Origin: FCB group bacterium
Lineage (GTDB): Bacteria > Zixibacteria > MSB-5A5 > GN15 > JAAZOE01
Assembly (NCBI GenBank): GCA_024231695.1
Contig: JAAEQF010000218.1
Location: 1 to 34,211 of the forward strand
DNA length: 34,211 nucleotides
Direction of reading: 5' to 3'
In this document: positions 16,509-25,853 of the stretch, in pieces
How positions within the stretch are numbered: the stretch's first letter is position 1
Layout of the letters: every line of letters starts with the position of its first letter
Made by a program: the position numbers and the translations under genes
Notes under the pieces: generated by a model
What the model saw: only the letters and a program-made list of their open reading frames with translations
The model's database searches: none
What the model was told of the DNA's origin: nothing

Positions 16509-19142
16509 TTGCTTAAAAAAATATCCATTCTCTTAATAATTCTGGCCTGTGTGGCGACTACGGTTACCGAGGCGCAAGATCTGTTTAATAGGACGGAAAG
16601 TGTGGCTTATGATTCGGTTAATAATCGATACCTGGTTTCCAACATTGCCGGCGGGTCCATTGTTCAGGTTGATAGCAATGGTGTGCATAGCTATTTCAAA
16701 ACCGGATTGGGAGCATGTTATGGTAATCAAATAGCCGGTGATGTTTTTTATGTGTCGGTCGGGACTGGAATTGTTGGTCTCGATTTGAACACCGCTGAAA
16801 TCGTTATGAATCTACCCATCAGTGCTATCGCCCATATCGATGGTCTCGCCGCTGATACGACCGGCTATCTGTATGCGGTTGATACCGGTGGCAGGATTAT
16901 TCGAATCCGCTTAAGCGATCAATCACAATCGGTTATCATTTCCTCCGGATTTCCTCAATACCTTCAGGATATCACCTACGATCCGGCTAACCATCGTCTC
17001 CTGGCCGTAGCCTGGTCAGCCAATGCTCCGATTCAGGCGGTGGATTTGAGCAGCCTTAATCTTTCCATCGCAGTGGAAACAAACCTCGGTTATTTTGACG
17101 GTATCACTATCGACCGCTTCGGCAATGTCTATGTGGCCACCCATCAAAACCACGGCGTTTACAGATACGATTCCCAATTTCTAAACCCTCCCGAACTGAT
17201 TGCCGATGGATTTGATGAACCGGCCGGGCTCGATTATAACAATCGCGACGATATTCTGGCAGTGCCCAACTATGGTAGCAGCCGGGTTGATTTTATATCG
17301 ATTTTAGTCGCACCCGAAATAAGCACTGTTTCCTTTTCCGATGATCTTTACGGCGATGGCGACGGCCTGCTTGAAGAAGCTGAGATAATTGAGATGACCA
17401 TCTCCATTGCCAATACTACCGGAGAGCCGATTACCGATCTACAGGCGGTGCTATTCAGCGAGGATCTGTCACTCTACTTGACAGATAACTCAACTTCTCT
17501 GGGAGATGTCGGCGCCGGCGATACGGCCGACAATATTGCTGATCCGTTTGTATTCGAAATACCGGTTCCTTATCCAAGCCGGTTAAATGCCTTTTTTGTG
17601 GAAATTAAATGGATTAATGGGTCAGACATACTGACCGATACGCTGGAGATTTTACAGGCCATCGGGGAAACTTCGATCCTTCTGATCGATGATGACGGCG
17701 GCGGCAATATCGACTATTACTACAGGCAAACACTGGAGACTCTTCGTGTCCCATTTGATTACTGGGACGCATCATTGAGTACGCCTGATGCGGCCGACTT
17801 GGGCAATTATGAGATAGTTATCTGGTTTACAGGCGATTTCCGCATTTCACCGCTGGCAATGGATGAAATCACGGCCATGGAAGGATACTTGGACGGCGGC
17901 GGCAAGTTATTCTTGACCGGTCAGCGTATAGCGGGACAGCTGAATGCTGTCGATCCGGACTTCTTACATGATTATCTCAAAACCGAACAGTTGTCGACCG
18001 GGGTAGTGGCCACATTAGCCGGAGTTTCCGGTGGTCAGATTCTCAACATCCTGGACCAGATAAACATTATCGGCCCCGGCGGAGCCAATAACCAAACCGG
18101 TAGTAACCAGGTCGAGGCTATCGGTGGCGGCGTGGCCGAACTCAGTTATCAGGGGACAACCAATCTGGGCGGCTTGTCCTATACCGGCGCTTTTCAGGTG
18201 GTTTTCTTTTCTTTCGGTTTCGAAGCGATTACCAACGGCGACAGCCAGTATTTGGAGCGGGAAGAGGTCATGGCAAAAATACTCGCATTTTTCGATCTGG
18301 CTCTACCGGTATCTTCGATGACTTTGACCGTGTCGCCGGGTGAGGCAATGCATTTGGTCAATCACAACCCAGAAATTGGCTGGGAGCACGGATCTCCGGA
18401 TTTTATTCAGCAGGAATATCAAATTCAACTCGGCAATGATGACGAATGGAGTACGATTGAAATGTGGGATTCTTATCCGGTGACCGCTGCTGCCTCCTCT
18501 GCTGTCTATGACGGCGCCGAGTTGCAGGACGGCCTTGAATATTATTTTCGAGTTCGAATTTCCGATGGAAATGATTGGACCAACTGGCATTATGGCCGAC
18601 TGCGGATGAATTCCCTGCCTTCGGCCCCGACCGATCTCAGTCCCGACGGGATGGTGGAAATGCCCGATGGAGCCCCTGTGCTGCAGCATGATAATTCCAC
18701 TGACGGTGAAGGGGATGGCCTGACCTATACTTTCGAAGTTTACGAGGATGAACTTCTGACCTCAATGGCGGGCGGAATTGAGAACTGGCCGGAAGATGGA
18801 AGTGGGACTTCCCTTTGGACGGTCGATCCGGCCCTGCCGCCGGGAGAAGAATATTTTTGGAGGGTGCGGGCTGCTGATGGCTACGAAGCGGGGCCATGGA
18901 GCATGATTGCTTCATTTTCGGTAAAGCCGGCTTTTATCTGCGGTGACGCCAATGGAGACGACGCGATCAACGTCGGCGATGCTGTCTTTTTAATCACTTA
19001 TGTATTCAAGGGAGGAACAGCCCCTTATCCATTCGAGGCCGGTGACGTCGATTGCAACCCCGGTATCAACGTCGGCGATGCTGTCCATTTAATCAACTAT
19101 GTCTTTAAAGGCGGAGCGGAGCCCTGCGCGATCTGTCCATGA
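16509..19142 (+). CDS. Secreted beta-propeller protein with GATase-like, fibronectin-like and dockerin domains
   Basis: The protein has 877 residues and starts at TTG 16509, supported by GGAGG five bases upstream. A signal peptide is visible (KKISILLIILACVATTVTEA). Residues about 25-270 contain NHL/SMP-30-like propeller strands such as VGLDLNTAEIV and GLAADTTGYLYAVDTGG. From about 388, SILLIDDDGGGNIDYYY through GGGKLFLTGQ looks like a Rossmann/GATase1-type domain of unknown activity. Fibronectin-like repeats follow (about 600-805). The C-terminus is a type I dockerin pair (DANGDDAINVGDAV and DVDCNPGINVGDAV), which should bind calcium and a cohesin partner. It is probably surface-attached or part of an extracellular complex. 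The gene diverges from the sigma/anti-sigma pair, so that sigma factor may control it. Confidence 0.82.
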   Translation: MLKKISILLIILACVATTVTEAQDLFNRTESVAYDSVNNRYLVSNIAGGSIVQVDSNGVHSYFKTGLGACYGNQIAGDVFYVSVGTGIVGLDLNTAEIVMNLPISAIAHIDGLAADTTGYLYAVDTGGRIIRIRLSDQSQSVIISSGFPQYLQDITYDPANHRLLAVAWSANAPIQAVDLSSLNLSIAVETNLGYFDGITIDRFGNVYVATHQNHGVYRYDSQFLNPPELIADGFDEPAGLDYNNRDDILAVPNYGSSRVDFISILVAPEISTVSFSDDLYGDGDGLLEEAEIIEMTISIANTTGEPITDLQAVLFSEDLSLYLTDNSTSLGDVGAGDTADNIADPFVFEIPVPYPSRLNAFFVEIKWINGSDILTDTLEILQAIGETSILLIDDDGGGNIDYYYRQTLETLRVPFDYWDASLSTPDAADLGNYEIVIWFTGDFRISPLAMDEITAMEGYLDGGGKLFLTGQRIAGQLNAVDPDFLHDYLKTEQLSTGVVATLAGVSGGQILNILDQINIIGPGGANNQTGSNQVEAIGGGVAELSYQGTTNLGGLSYTGAFQVVFFSFGFEAITNGDSQYLEREEVMAKILAFFDLALPVSSMTLTVSPGEAMHLVNHNPEIGWEHGSPDFIQQEYQIQLGNDDEWSTIEMWDSYPVTAAASSAVYDGAELQDGLEYYFRVRISDGNDWTNWHYGRLRMNSLPSAPTDLSPDGMVEMPDGAPVLQHDNSTDGEGDGLTYTFEVYEDELLTSMAGGIENWPEDGSGTSLWTVDPALPPGEEYFWRVRAADGYEAGPWSMIASFSVKPAFICGDANGDDAINVGDAVFLITYVFKGGTAPYPFEAGDVDCNPGINVGDAVHLINYVFKGGAEPCAICP
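18966..19085 (+). repeat. Internal duplication encoding the dockerin repeats
   Basis: The 21-base stretch at 18966-18986, beginning ATCAACGTCGGCG, recurs without change at 19065-19085, exactly 99 bases (33 codons) apart. It encodes the INVGDAV core of both calcium-binding dockerin segments. The unusually high nucleotide identity suggests a recent duplication or gene conversion between the two halves. Confidence 0.7.
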
Positions 19143-19271
19143 CTATCCGAGAGTACCGGTATCATGGTCTGAACGGGGAAGAAGTATTTGTAGGAATGAA
19201 GATTTAGATCAAAAAGAACGGAGAATCGGCGCCGGTGCAAGGAGGGAATCGACGAGTTTGTCTCCAATTGT

Positions 19272-19320
19272 GGCGGCGTGAAAGAGGCAGACGAATGATA
19301 TTCAATGCCCTCACGGCGCC
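19272..19320. terminator. Long imperfect stem-loop in the convergent gap before cheB
   Basis: GGCGGCGTGA (19272-19281) pairs with TCACGGCGCC (19311-19320) with one mismatch. Inside it AGGCA can pair with TGCCCT, and GAAT-GAT-ATTC (19293-19303) forms the tip. The structure lies between the dockerin gene stop (19142) and the cheB stop (19350) and could terminate one or both convergent transcripts. A T-run (19339-19343) follows only after about 18 bases, so a structured RNA is an alternative. Confidence 0.4.
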
Positions 19321-19349
19321 GACCCCTCCCTTGTAACGTTTTTCCCCAA

Positions 19350-20833
<1,484 letters not shown>

Positions 20834-20850
<17 letters not shown>

Positions 20851-21229
20851 TGACCACTCCCAGAACTTTATCGATTATTTCACCGATAGTTTCCGGTGAA
20901 AAGGGTTTGCGAATATACTCCCGAATGCCCTTTTCCTTCAATTCTTCAATCCTGGTTGCGCTGCCGTCGGTGGAAATGACGATTACCGGAATGTCGTTTA
21001 ACATTCCGTCTTCGGCCATGATATTGACCATTTCCACTCCGGACATCTCGGGCATGTTCAAATCACTTAATACCAGATCGACCCAATTATCCTTCAGGCA
21101 ATCCAGCGCCTCCCTGCCGTTTCCGGCTTCAAGTATCTCGCCGATTTCAAGGGTGGTCAGGCGCAACGTCTTGATGATGATCGACCGGATGGTTTTGGAA
21201 TCGTCAACCACCAAAATGTTGTAGGCCAT
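20834..21229 (-). CDS. CheY-like single-domain response regulator
   Basis: The protein has 131 residues, a lone receiver domain. The acidic pocket is D9/D10 (LVVDDS). The phospho-acceptor is D56 (VLSDLNMPEMSG), the switch Ser/Thr lies in VIVISTDGS and the lysine in REYIRKPFSP. There is no output domain, so it should act by binding a partner (flagellar or pilus motor, or a phosphatase). The ATG is preceded by GGAGG. It lies eight bases after the HDOD gene and overlaps the cheX-like gene, so the two are probably a CheY/phosphatase pair. Confidence 0.93.
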
Positions 21230-21236
21230 CTTATTA

Positions 21237-22112
21237 CTACCTCCTTACCGCGGCACATTCCGCAGGTTTATCGGAAAACATATCTTCTATATTCTCAAGC
21301 GAATCCATTACCCGGCTGACGGCCGTCTCCACGGTCTCCTTCGTAAGGTCCAAGCGTGACAACGACTCCTGACAGACATGATATTGCAAACCTTCCTTGC
21401 CCAAACCAAATCCTTCCATCATGCATAGAGCGTCGGCGGCGTGGACGATATCAATGGCGGATGTGATTTGTTCCGCTCCCTGGGGGTAGTGATGCCACCG
21501 AATGATGTCAATAATCGCTGGCGAAAACTTCCAGTGTTCGGCAATCAGTGCTCCGACCTCAGCATGATCGATACCCAGCAGCTTTCGTTCAGCCTCCTCA
21601 AAGGACAACTCATCGGTATCGACTATTTCCTGCAATTGGTCATAATATTCATCCACTGCGTCATGCAAAGCGATCTTGCCGATATCGTGGACCAACCCTC
21701 CGGTGAAAATCATACCGGTATCGCCAAGACGCAGGATTTTACCGAAATTTTCCGACATCAAGGCCACGGCCATGGAGTGCCTCCATAACTGTTCGGCCGT
21801 CAGTTCATACCCCTTGGCAAAGACATTGAGATTGGAGTAGATTAACGACGAAACGGCGATTTGAAAAATCCACTTTTTGCCGACACGAACACTCGCTTCA
21901 GTGATGGAACTGACCGGTTTGGAAAACCCCAAAAAGGCAGAGTTGGCCGCTTTGAGCACATTAGCCGTTAAGGCCGGATCGTACTGGATCACTCGGCCAA
22001 TCTCCGCATCGGCGGCATTGGGATCCTCAATAATGCTTAGCAGACGCTGGGTAATCGTCGGTAGAGTCGGGAATGAGGTAACCTTCTCGAATATCTGATC
22101 GCGGATATTCAT
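21237..22112 (-). CDS. HDOD-domain protein
   Basis: The protein has 291 residues spanning one HDOD domain. It opens with FPTLPTITQRLLSIIEDPNA and IGRVIQYDPALTANVLKAAN, which is diagnostic of the family. HDIGKIAL and WHHY are HD-like remnants, but the complete phosphohydrolase metal set is not evident. HDOD proteins commonly sit in signalling operons and affect c-di-GMP or motility signalling without proven catalysis. Its ATG overlaps the cheD stop (ATGA), so the two are translationally coupled. Exact role here unknown. Confidence 0.92.
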   Translation of the reverse strand: MNIRDQIFEKVTSFPTLPTITQRLLSIIEDPNAADAEIGRVIQYDPALTANVLKAANSAFLGFSKPVSSITEASVRVGKKWIFQIAVSSLIYSNLNVFAKGYELTAEQLWRHSMAVALMSENFGKILRLGDTGMIFTGGLVHDIGKIALHDAVDEYYDQLQEIVDTDELSFEEAERKLLGIDHAEVGALIAEHWKFSPAIIDIIRWHHYPQGAEQITSAIDIVHAADALCMMEGFGLGKEGLQYHVCQESLSRLDLTKETVETAVSRVMDSLENIEDMFSDKPAECAAVRR

Positions 22113-22588
22113 AATTCATTGAGTCCTTTCACCGATTTTACCGTGACTTTTCCCGTATCCAGATTTAGTCTGACCGTGCGGGCCATGCTACCGCCGACAT
22201 CCTCGGCAGCGATGAGAATATTGTTTTTCCAGAGCAGCTTCCTCAATACCAGATAATTTCTTTCCCCGATATTGAATATCTTATTTTTATCCATTAGTTG
22301 TGATCCGCCGACGACCTTGACAATCAATCGGTTTTTAACCGCTCCCATGGCAAACATCTGTTTTAACAGCTCCGGAATACCGGTGTCGGCAAACATGGCC
22401 GGTTTGGCCTTGGCCTTTTCTGGCGAGGTTTTAGACAGGGGAAGCATGTAATGAATCATCCCGCCGATTTTCGCTTCCGGATCGTAGGCCGTAACGCCGA
22501 TGCAGGAGCCGAGCGAAAACGTGACGATATCCATGCCTGGATCACGAGATACGCAAATGTCCGATATTCCAACCACCTTTTGCGGCAC
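22109..22588 (-). CDS. cheD: CheD chemoreceptor glutamine deamidase
   Basis: The protein has 159 residues from GTG 22588, with AAGGA eight bases upstream. The catalytic residues are visible: T23 (IVTFSLGSC), C29 (SLGSCIGVTAYD) and H46 (GGMIHYMLP). CheD deamidates receptor glutamines to glutamates and in many bacteria also binds CheC/CheX to raise phosphatase activity, which would fit the two CheX-type proteins here. It lies three bases after cheR and overlaps the HDOD gene by four. Confidence 0.95.
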   Translation of the reverse strand: MPQKVVGISDICVSRDPGMDIVTFSLGSCIGVTAYDPEAKIGGMIHYMLPLSKTSPEKAKAKPAMFADTGIPELLKQMFAMGAVKNRLIVKVVGGSQLMDKNKIFNIGERNYLVLRKLLWKNNILIAAEDVGGSMARTVRLNLDTGKVTVKSVKGLNEL

Positions 22589-22591
22589 TTT

Positions 22592-23425
22592 TTATTCCTT
22601 TACATAAATTGACGGTTTGACACATTTCATGTTCTTAACGATACCGGTCAGACTCTCGGCATGGCCGATTAACAGGTATCCGCCCGGCCTGATCAGGCGT
22701 TCAAATTCAGCCGCCAGCATGCGGCGCAGTTTATGATCGAAATAAATCATCACGTTGCGACAGATGATCATATCCAAATCGGGCTGAATCGGGTAGGGGG
22801 GAGTTATCAAATTGAACTGCCGGAAAAGAATCATCTTTTTAAGATCATTAACTACTGCGTACTGACTGCGGTTGCCCGCACTTTGCCGCGAGAAGTACTT
22901 ATTTCTGAGCGGCTTGGGCACCGGGAGCACGTTGTCTTCAGAGTAGATTCCTTTTTGGGCAGCGATCAGGACTTCCTGGTTAATATCCGTGGCCAGAATT
23001 TTCGTGTCAATGTTCGTTTGGCCGAAAACCTCTCGTAACTCAATTGCCAGAGTATAAGGTTCCTCGCCGGTCGAACTGGCCGCCGACCAGAAGCGGAAGG
23101 AACGCTTGCCTTTTTTCATCCAGTCGTTAACTACACTGCGAATAAATTTAAAATGCTCACTTTCCCGATAAAAACTGGTAGTGTTGGTCGAAACGGCATC
23201 GACCAGATACTGTAATTCCCGGCCGCTGGTATCATCCAGTATCAAACACAAATACTTGTCGTATTCGATCAGTCCGAGTTTTTGCATACGCTTGGCGATT
23301 CGCGCCTTTACCAACGAACCTTTGTTTTCCTTCAACATTATACCAGTCTGATCCTGGACCAATTGGCGGATGCGGTCGAGCGCACGATCCTGACTGCGAG
23401 ATGCAAGCGTGGCGGTTGGCGACAT
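22592..23425 (-). CDS. cheR: CheR chemotaxis protein methyltransferase
   Basis: The protein has 277 residues. The N-terminal all-helical domain is followed by NTTSFYRESEHF (81-92), the SAM-binding SAASSTGEEPYTLA (114-127), ATDINQEVL and the substrate region MIICRNVMIYFD, with GGYLLIGHAESL near the end. All are canonical CheR motifs. It methylates receptor glutamates using S-adenosylmethionine in the cytoplasm. No pentapeptide-binding insertion is evident. The start follows AGGGAA, and the gene lies nine bases after cheY. Confidence 0.97.
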   Translation of the reverse strand: MSPTATLASRSQDRALDRIRQLVQDQTGIMLKENKGSLVKARIAKRMQKLGLIEYDKYLCLILDDTSGRELQYLVDAVSTNTTSFYRESEHFKFIRSVVNDWMKKGKRSFRFWSAASSTGEEPYTLAIELREVFGQTNIDTKILATDINQEVLIAAQKGIYSEDNVLPVPKPLRNKYFSRQSAGNRSQYAVVNDLKKMILFRQFNLITPPYPIQPDLDMIICRNVMIYFDHKLRRMLAAEFERLIRPGGYLLIGHAESLTGIVKNMKCVKPSIYVKE

Positions 23426-23434
23426 TGATTTCCC

Positions 23435-23809
23435 TTACTCGGCCGGCTGGAGGAATTTCTCCAGCTTGGTTTGAATATCTTTGGGATTGAATGGTTTGAC
23501 CAGATAATCATTGGCGCCGGCTTTGATCGCTTCGATCACCTTTTGTTTTTCACCTTCCGTGGTCACCATGACTATCGGTGTCGAATTCTGACTCTTGCGA
23601 ATCGCCTCCACTGCCTCAATACCAGTCATAACCGGCATGTTCCAATCCATCAGGATGAGACCGATATCGCTTTGTTCTTGGGCGGCATCTACGGCTTCCT
23701 GACCGTTGGCGGCTTCCATAACTTCCAAACCATCGATGCCCAATTTGCTCAACGTGCCGGTTATAATTCGGCGCATGATCTGCGAATCATCAACCACTAA
23801 TACACGCAT
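23435..23809 (-). CDS. cheY: CheY response regulator
   Basis: The protein has 124 residues, a single receiver domain: acidic pocket D7/D8 (VLVVDDS), phospho-acceptor D55 (ILMDWNMPVMTG), threonines in VMVTTEGE and the lysine in NDYLVKPFNP. I chose ATG 23809 because AGGAGG lies seven bases upstream; the frame is open for eight more codons. It directly follows cheX, overlapping it by 20 bases, so the pair likely forms the main phosphorylated output and its phosphatase. Confidence 0.95.
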   Translation of the reverse strand: MRVLVVDDSQIMRRIITGTLSKLGIDGLEVMEAANGQEAVDAAQEQSDIGLILMDWNMPVMTGIEAVEAIRKSQNSTPIVMVTTEGEKQKVIEAIKAGANDYLVKPFNPKDIQTKLEKFLQPAE

Positions 23810-24290
23810 GAGTAGCCTCCTTTTCAGATACAATCACCGGCTTGATGGCCACCATCAGGGAAAAATCACCCAGTTCCGAATTGAAGGGGATAGCCAGGAA
23901 AACCGAGTCCTTGGCGTTGCAGACATTATAAATTGTTCCGCGTACTACCGTGGGAAGACTGAGATTGATGGAGTGGTCCTCGAATTTGGTTTTGGCGTTG
24001 CCGGCAATCATATTGACCAATTCGCCGACGCCGTCAATAATGGAGGCATCGACTTCCTCAAATTTGGCTCCCACCATGTGGCCGATCATATTCAAAGCCG
24101 TATTCACAGGCAGAGTCAGGGCCACAATACCCTGCACCGTCCCGGACAGACCGATAACCCCGATCAGAAATGAGTCGGTACTGTCCTTTTCGGCCAGACT
24201 GGGTTGGCCGGTGGTTATCTTGCAGTCCAACATGTTTTCAAACAATTCATGAACCGAATTGATAAATGGATTAATATCCTCAGCGTTCAT
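23790..24290 (-). CDS. cheX: CheX chemotaxis phosphatase
   Basis: The protein has 166 residues from ATG 24290; an ATG four codons upstream lies directly on the AAGGA motif and is less likely. The core helix IIDGVGELVNMIAGNAK contains the E90-x2-N93 active-site pair of CheX, which dephosphorylates CheY-P. The flanking strands (GTVQGIVALTLPVNTA and VFLAIPF) fit the family. It starts 14 bases after the FapA-like gene and runs into cheY. Confidence 0.92.
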   Translation of the reverse strand: MNAEDINPFINSVHELFENMLDCKITTGQPSLAEKDSTDSFLIGVIGLSGTVQGIVALTLPVNTALNMIGHMVGAKFEEVDASIIDGVGELVNMIAGNAKTKFEDHSINLSLPTVVRGTIYNVCNAKDSVFLAIPFNSELGDFSLMVAIKPVIVSEKEATHACISG

Positions 24291-24304
24291 TGATGGCACC
24301 ATCC

Positions 24305-25729
24305 TTATTCGTCGGGTTGAGATGACAGGACTATTTCATGTTTGGCCCGGTCCAAACTGGCCACAATCGGGCCGACCAGGGCATGTTCAACGACGTATTG
24401 CTGATCGCTGATACGCAGGGTTACTCCGGGATGGAGCAATTTGAGAATGCGTATCTTGGCGCTGCTGTTTTCAATTATGCGGGCATAGACAACTTTGTTG
24501 TCTGCCTCCAGACGGGTGACTTCTTCTTCACCTTCCATCATCTTAAATTGGATTTCCGTCAGCTTTTCCCTCTGCCCATGATCGAGAGTCTGAATATTTC
24601 TCGTCAAATGCCGTTGAACCTCATCCAGCTTCTTGATCATTCCCTTCACCCGCTTGATTTCCTTGCTGTTGGATTTCAGTTTGACTTGCAGATCACGATT
24701 CACCCCGGCGACTAGAAGTGTCGGAGTGTCTTGTCCGGCACCGGCCTCACCGACAGTAATACCCTTTGTGGCCGAGATTATGCCGCCGAATATCCGTCCC
24801 TCGTGGCAATTGACTTCGCCGATAGTATTAATTTTACTTTGCACTATTTCGGAATTGACCAGAATATTGCCTTTTGAATCGATCCCGGCATTCATGATAT
24901 ACTTAGCCAGCAAATCCCCGGCGACAGTAATTTTATGGGTGTCGTCGCCGTTTATTCCGCCTGGTGCGGTCAGGTTTCCGCCAGCCTTGAGGTTGGATGC
25001 ATAAACGACGCCGGAGGCATCAATGTCACCGGTGGCTTCGACCGAAAAATTCACTTCGATATCACCACTAATGATAACCTTGCCGTTATGATGAATATTA
25101 CCGGTATCGGCGCCGACGCCATCATTCAATCGCAAAATATGATCGACATCAAGTACTTTGCCGGTAAGACGAACCCGTCCCGAACATCCGGCTCGAAATC
25201 CGCCGACCTCTTCATCCCAGATAACATTGGGTCCCGATTTCAGATTTATTTCCCGGGGGAGGGGTACTTTAATGGCTTTGCCGAGAACATTGAGACCGTT
25301 CCGGCCGGGAATGCCCGGTGTTACCTTAGCCAGTAGCTGCCGCTTTTCAACCATCGATTCTTCGCTTTTTTCCTGAAAATTGATCCGCTTGTTTTCCGGG
25401 TCGATACGATAGCCAGCAATGAAAAAGTCGTCGGTCCAATCCAGTATGCCGTTCACCGGGGGTACGGCAGGTCGCCCGGTTATAATCGGGATATTCGTCG
25501 GCGTTTGTCCACTCGAGGAGTATTCCCGCAAGCCTGCCTTAACCGCCTCCAAATCAGGTTGCCCGATGGTTTTCATCCCCTCCAGCCGAGCGGTAAGAAT
25601 CTCAAGCGCCCGATCGTTTTCGGCAAACTCCGGTTCGCAGGAAAACAGCACTTGCATCTTGTCATCCGAGATTGTCAGTGTGAACTCGGCTTCGACGACA
25701 TTGGTCTTTTTATCTTTGGTTTGGACCAT
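24305..25729 (-). CDS. FapA (DUF342) family protein
   Basis: The protein has 474 residues. The N-terminal half contains the segment VTPGIPGRNGLNVLGKAI, typical of DUF342. The middle is a right-handed beta-helix of glycine-rich rungs (GKVIISGDIEVNFSVEATGD, GGNLTAPGGI, GNILVNSEIVQSKI). The C-terminal third is a coiled coil (about 340-420) followed by a small beta domain. FapA-type proteins affect flagellar assembly or polar targeting in some bacteria. Here it sits inside the chemotaxis block between the receptor and cheX, so placement of the chemotaxis apparatus is a reasonable guess. AGG lies just before the ATG. A strong hairpin precedes the gene. Confidence 0.88.
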   Translation of the reverse strand: MVQTKDKKTNVVEAEFTLTISDDKMQVLFSCEPEFAENDRALEILTARLEGMKTIGQPDLEAVKAGLREYSSSGQTPTNIPIITGRPAVPPVNGILDWTDDFFIAGYRIDPENKRINFQEKSEESMVEKRQLLAKVTPGIPGRNGLNVLGKAIKVPLPREINLKSGPNVIWDEEVGGFRAGCSGRVRLTGKVLDVDHILRLNDGVGADTGNIHHNGKVIISGDIEVNFSVEATGDIDASGVVYASNLKAGGNLTAPGGINGDDTHKITVAGDLLAKYIMNAGIDSKGNILVNSEIVQSKINTIGEVNCHEGRIFGGIISATKGITVGEAGAGQDTPTLLVAGVNRDLQVKLKSNSKEIKRVKGMIKKLDEVQRHLTRNIQTLDHGQREKLTEIQFKMMEGEEEVTRLEADNKVVYARIIENSSAKIRILKLLHPGVTLRISDQQYVVEHALVGPIVASLDRAKHEIVLSSQPDE

Positions 25730-25745
25730 AAAACCTCATTTAACC

Positions 25746-25774
25746 GGGATGCCGGATTAGCTGCCCGGCATCCC
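25746..25774 (-). terminator. Hairpin between the chemoreceptor and FapA-like genes
   Basis: GGGATGCCGG (25746-25755) and CCGGCATCCC (25765-25774) form a perfect 10-bp stem with a nine-base loop, ending 17 bases before the FapA-like start codon. On the minus strand no T-run follows directly. It may weaken read-through, protect the receptor mRNA end, or attenuate the downstream genes. Confidence 0.5.
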
Positions 25775-25853
25775 CGTTCGTCTGCGTACATTGCCGAAAA
25801 TCATAACTTCATCGGCAAAGAGCTCCCCCTTTTAGTTTATCGACCGTTGTTCA

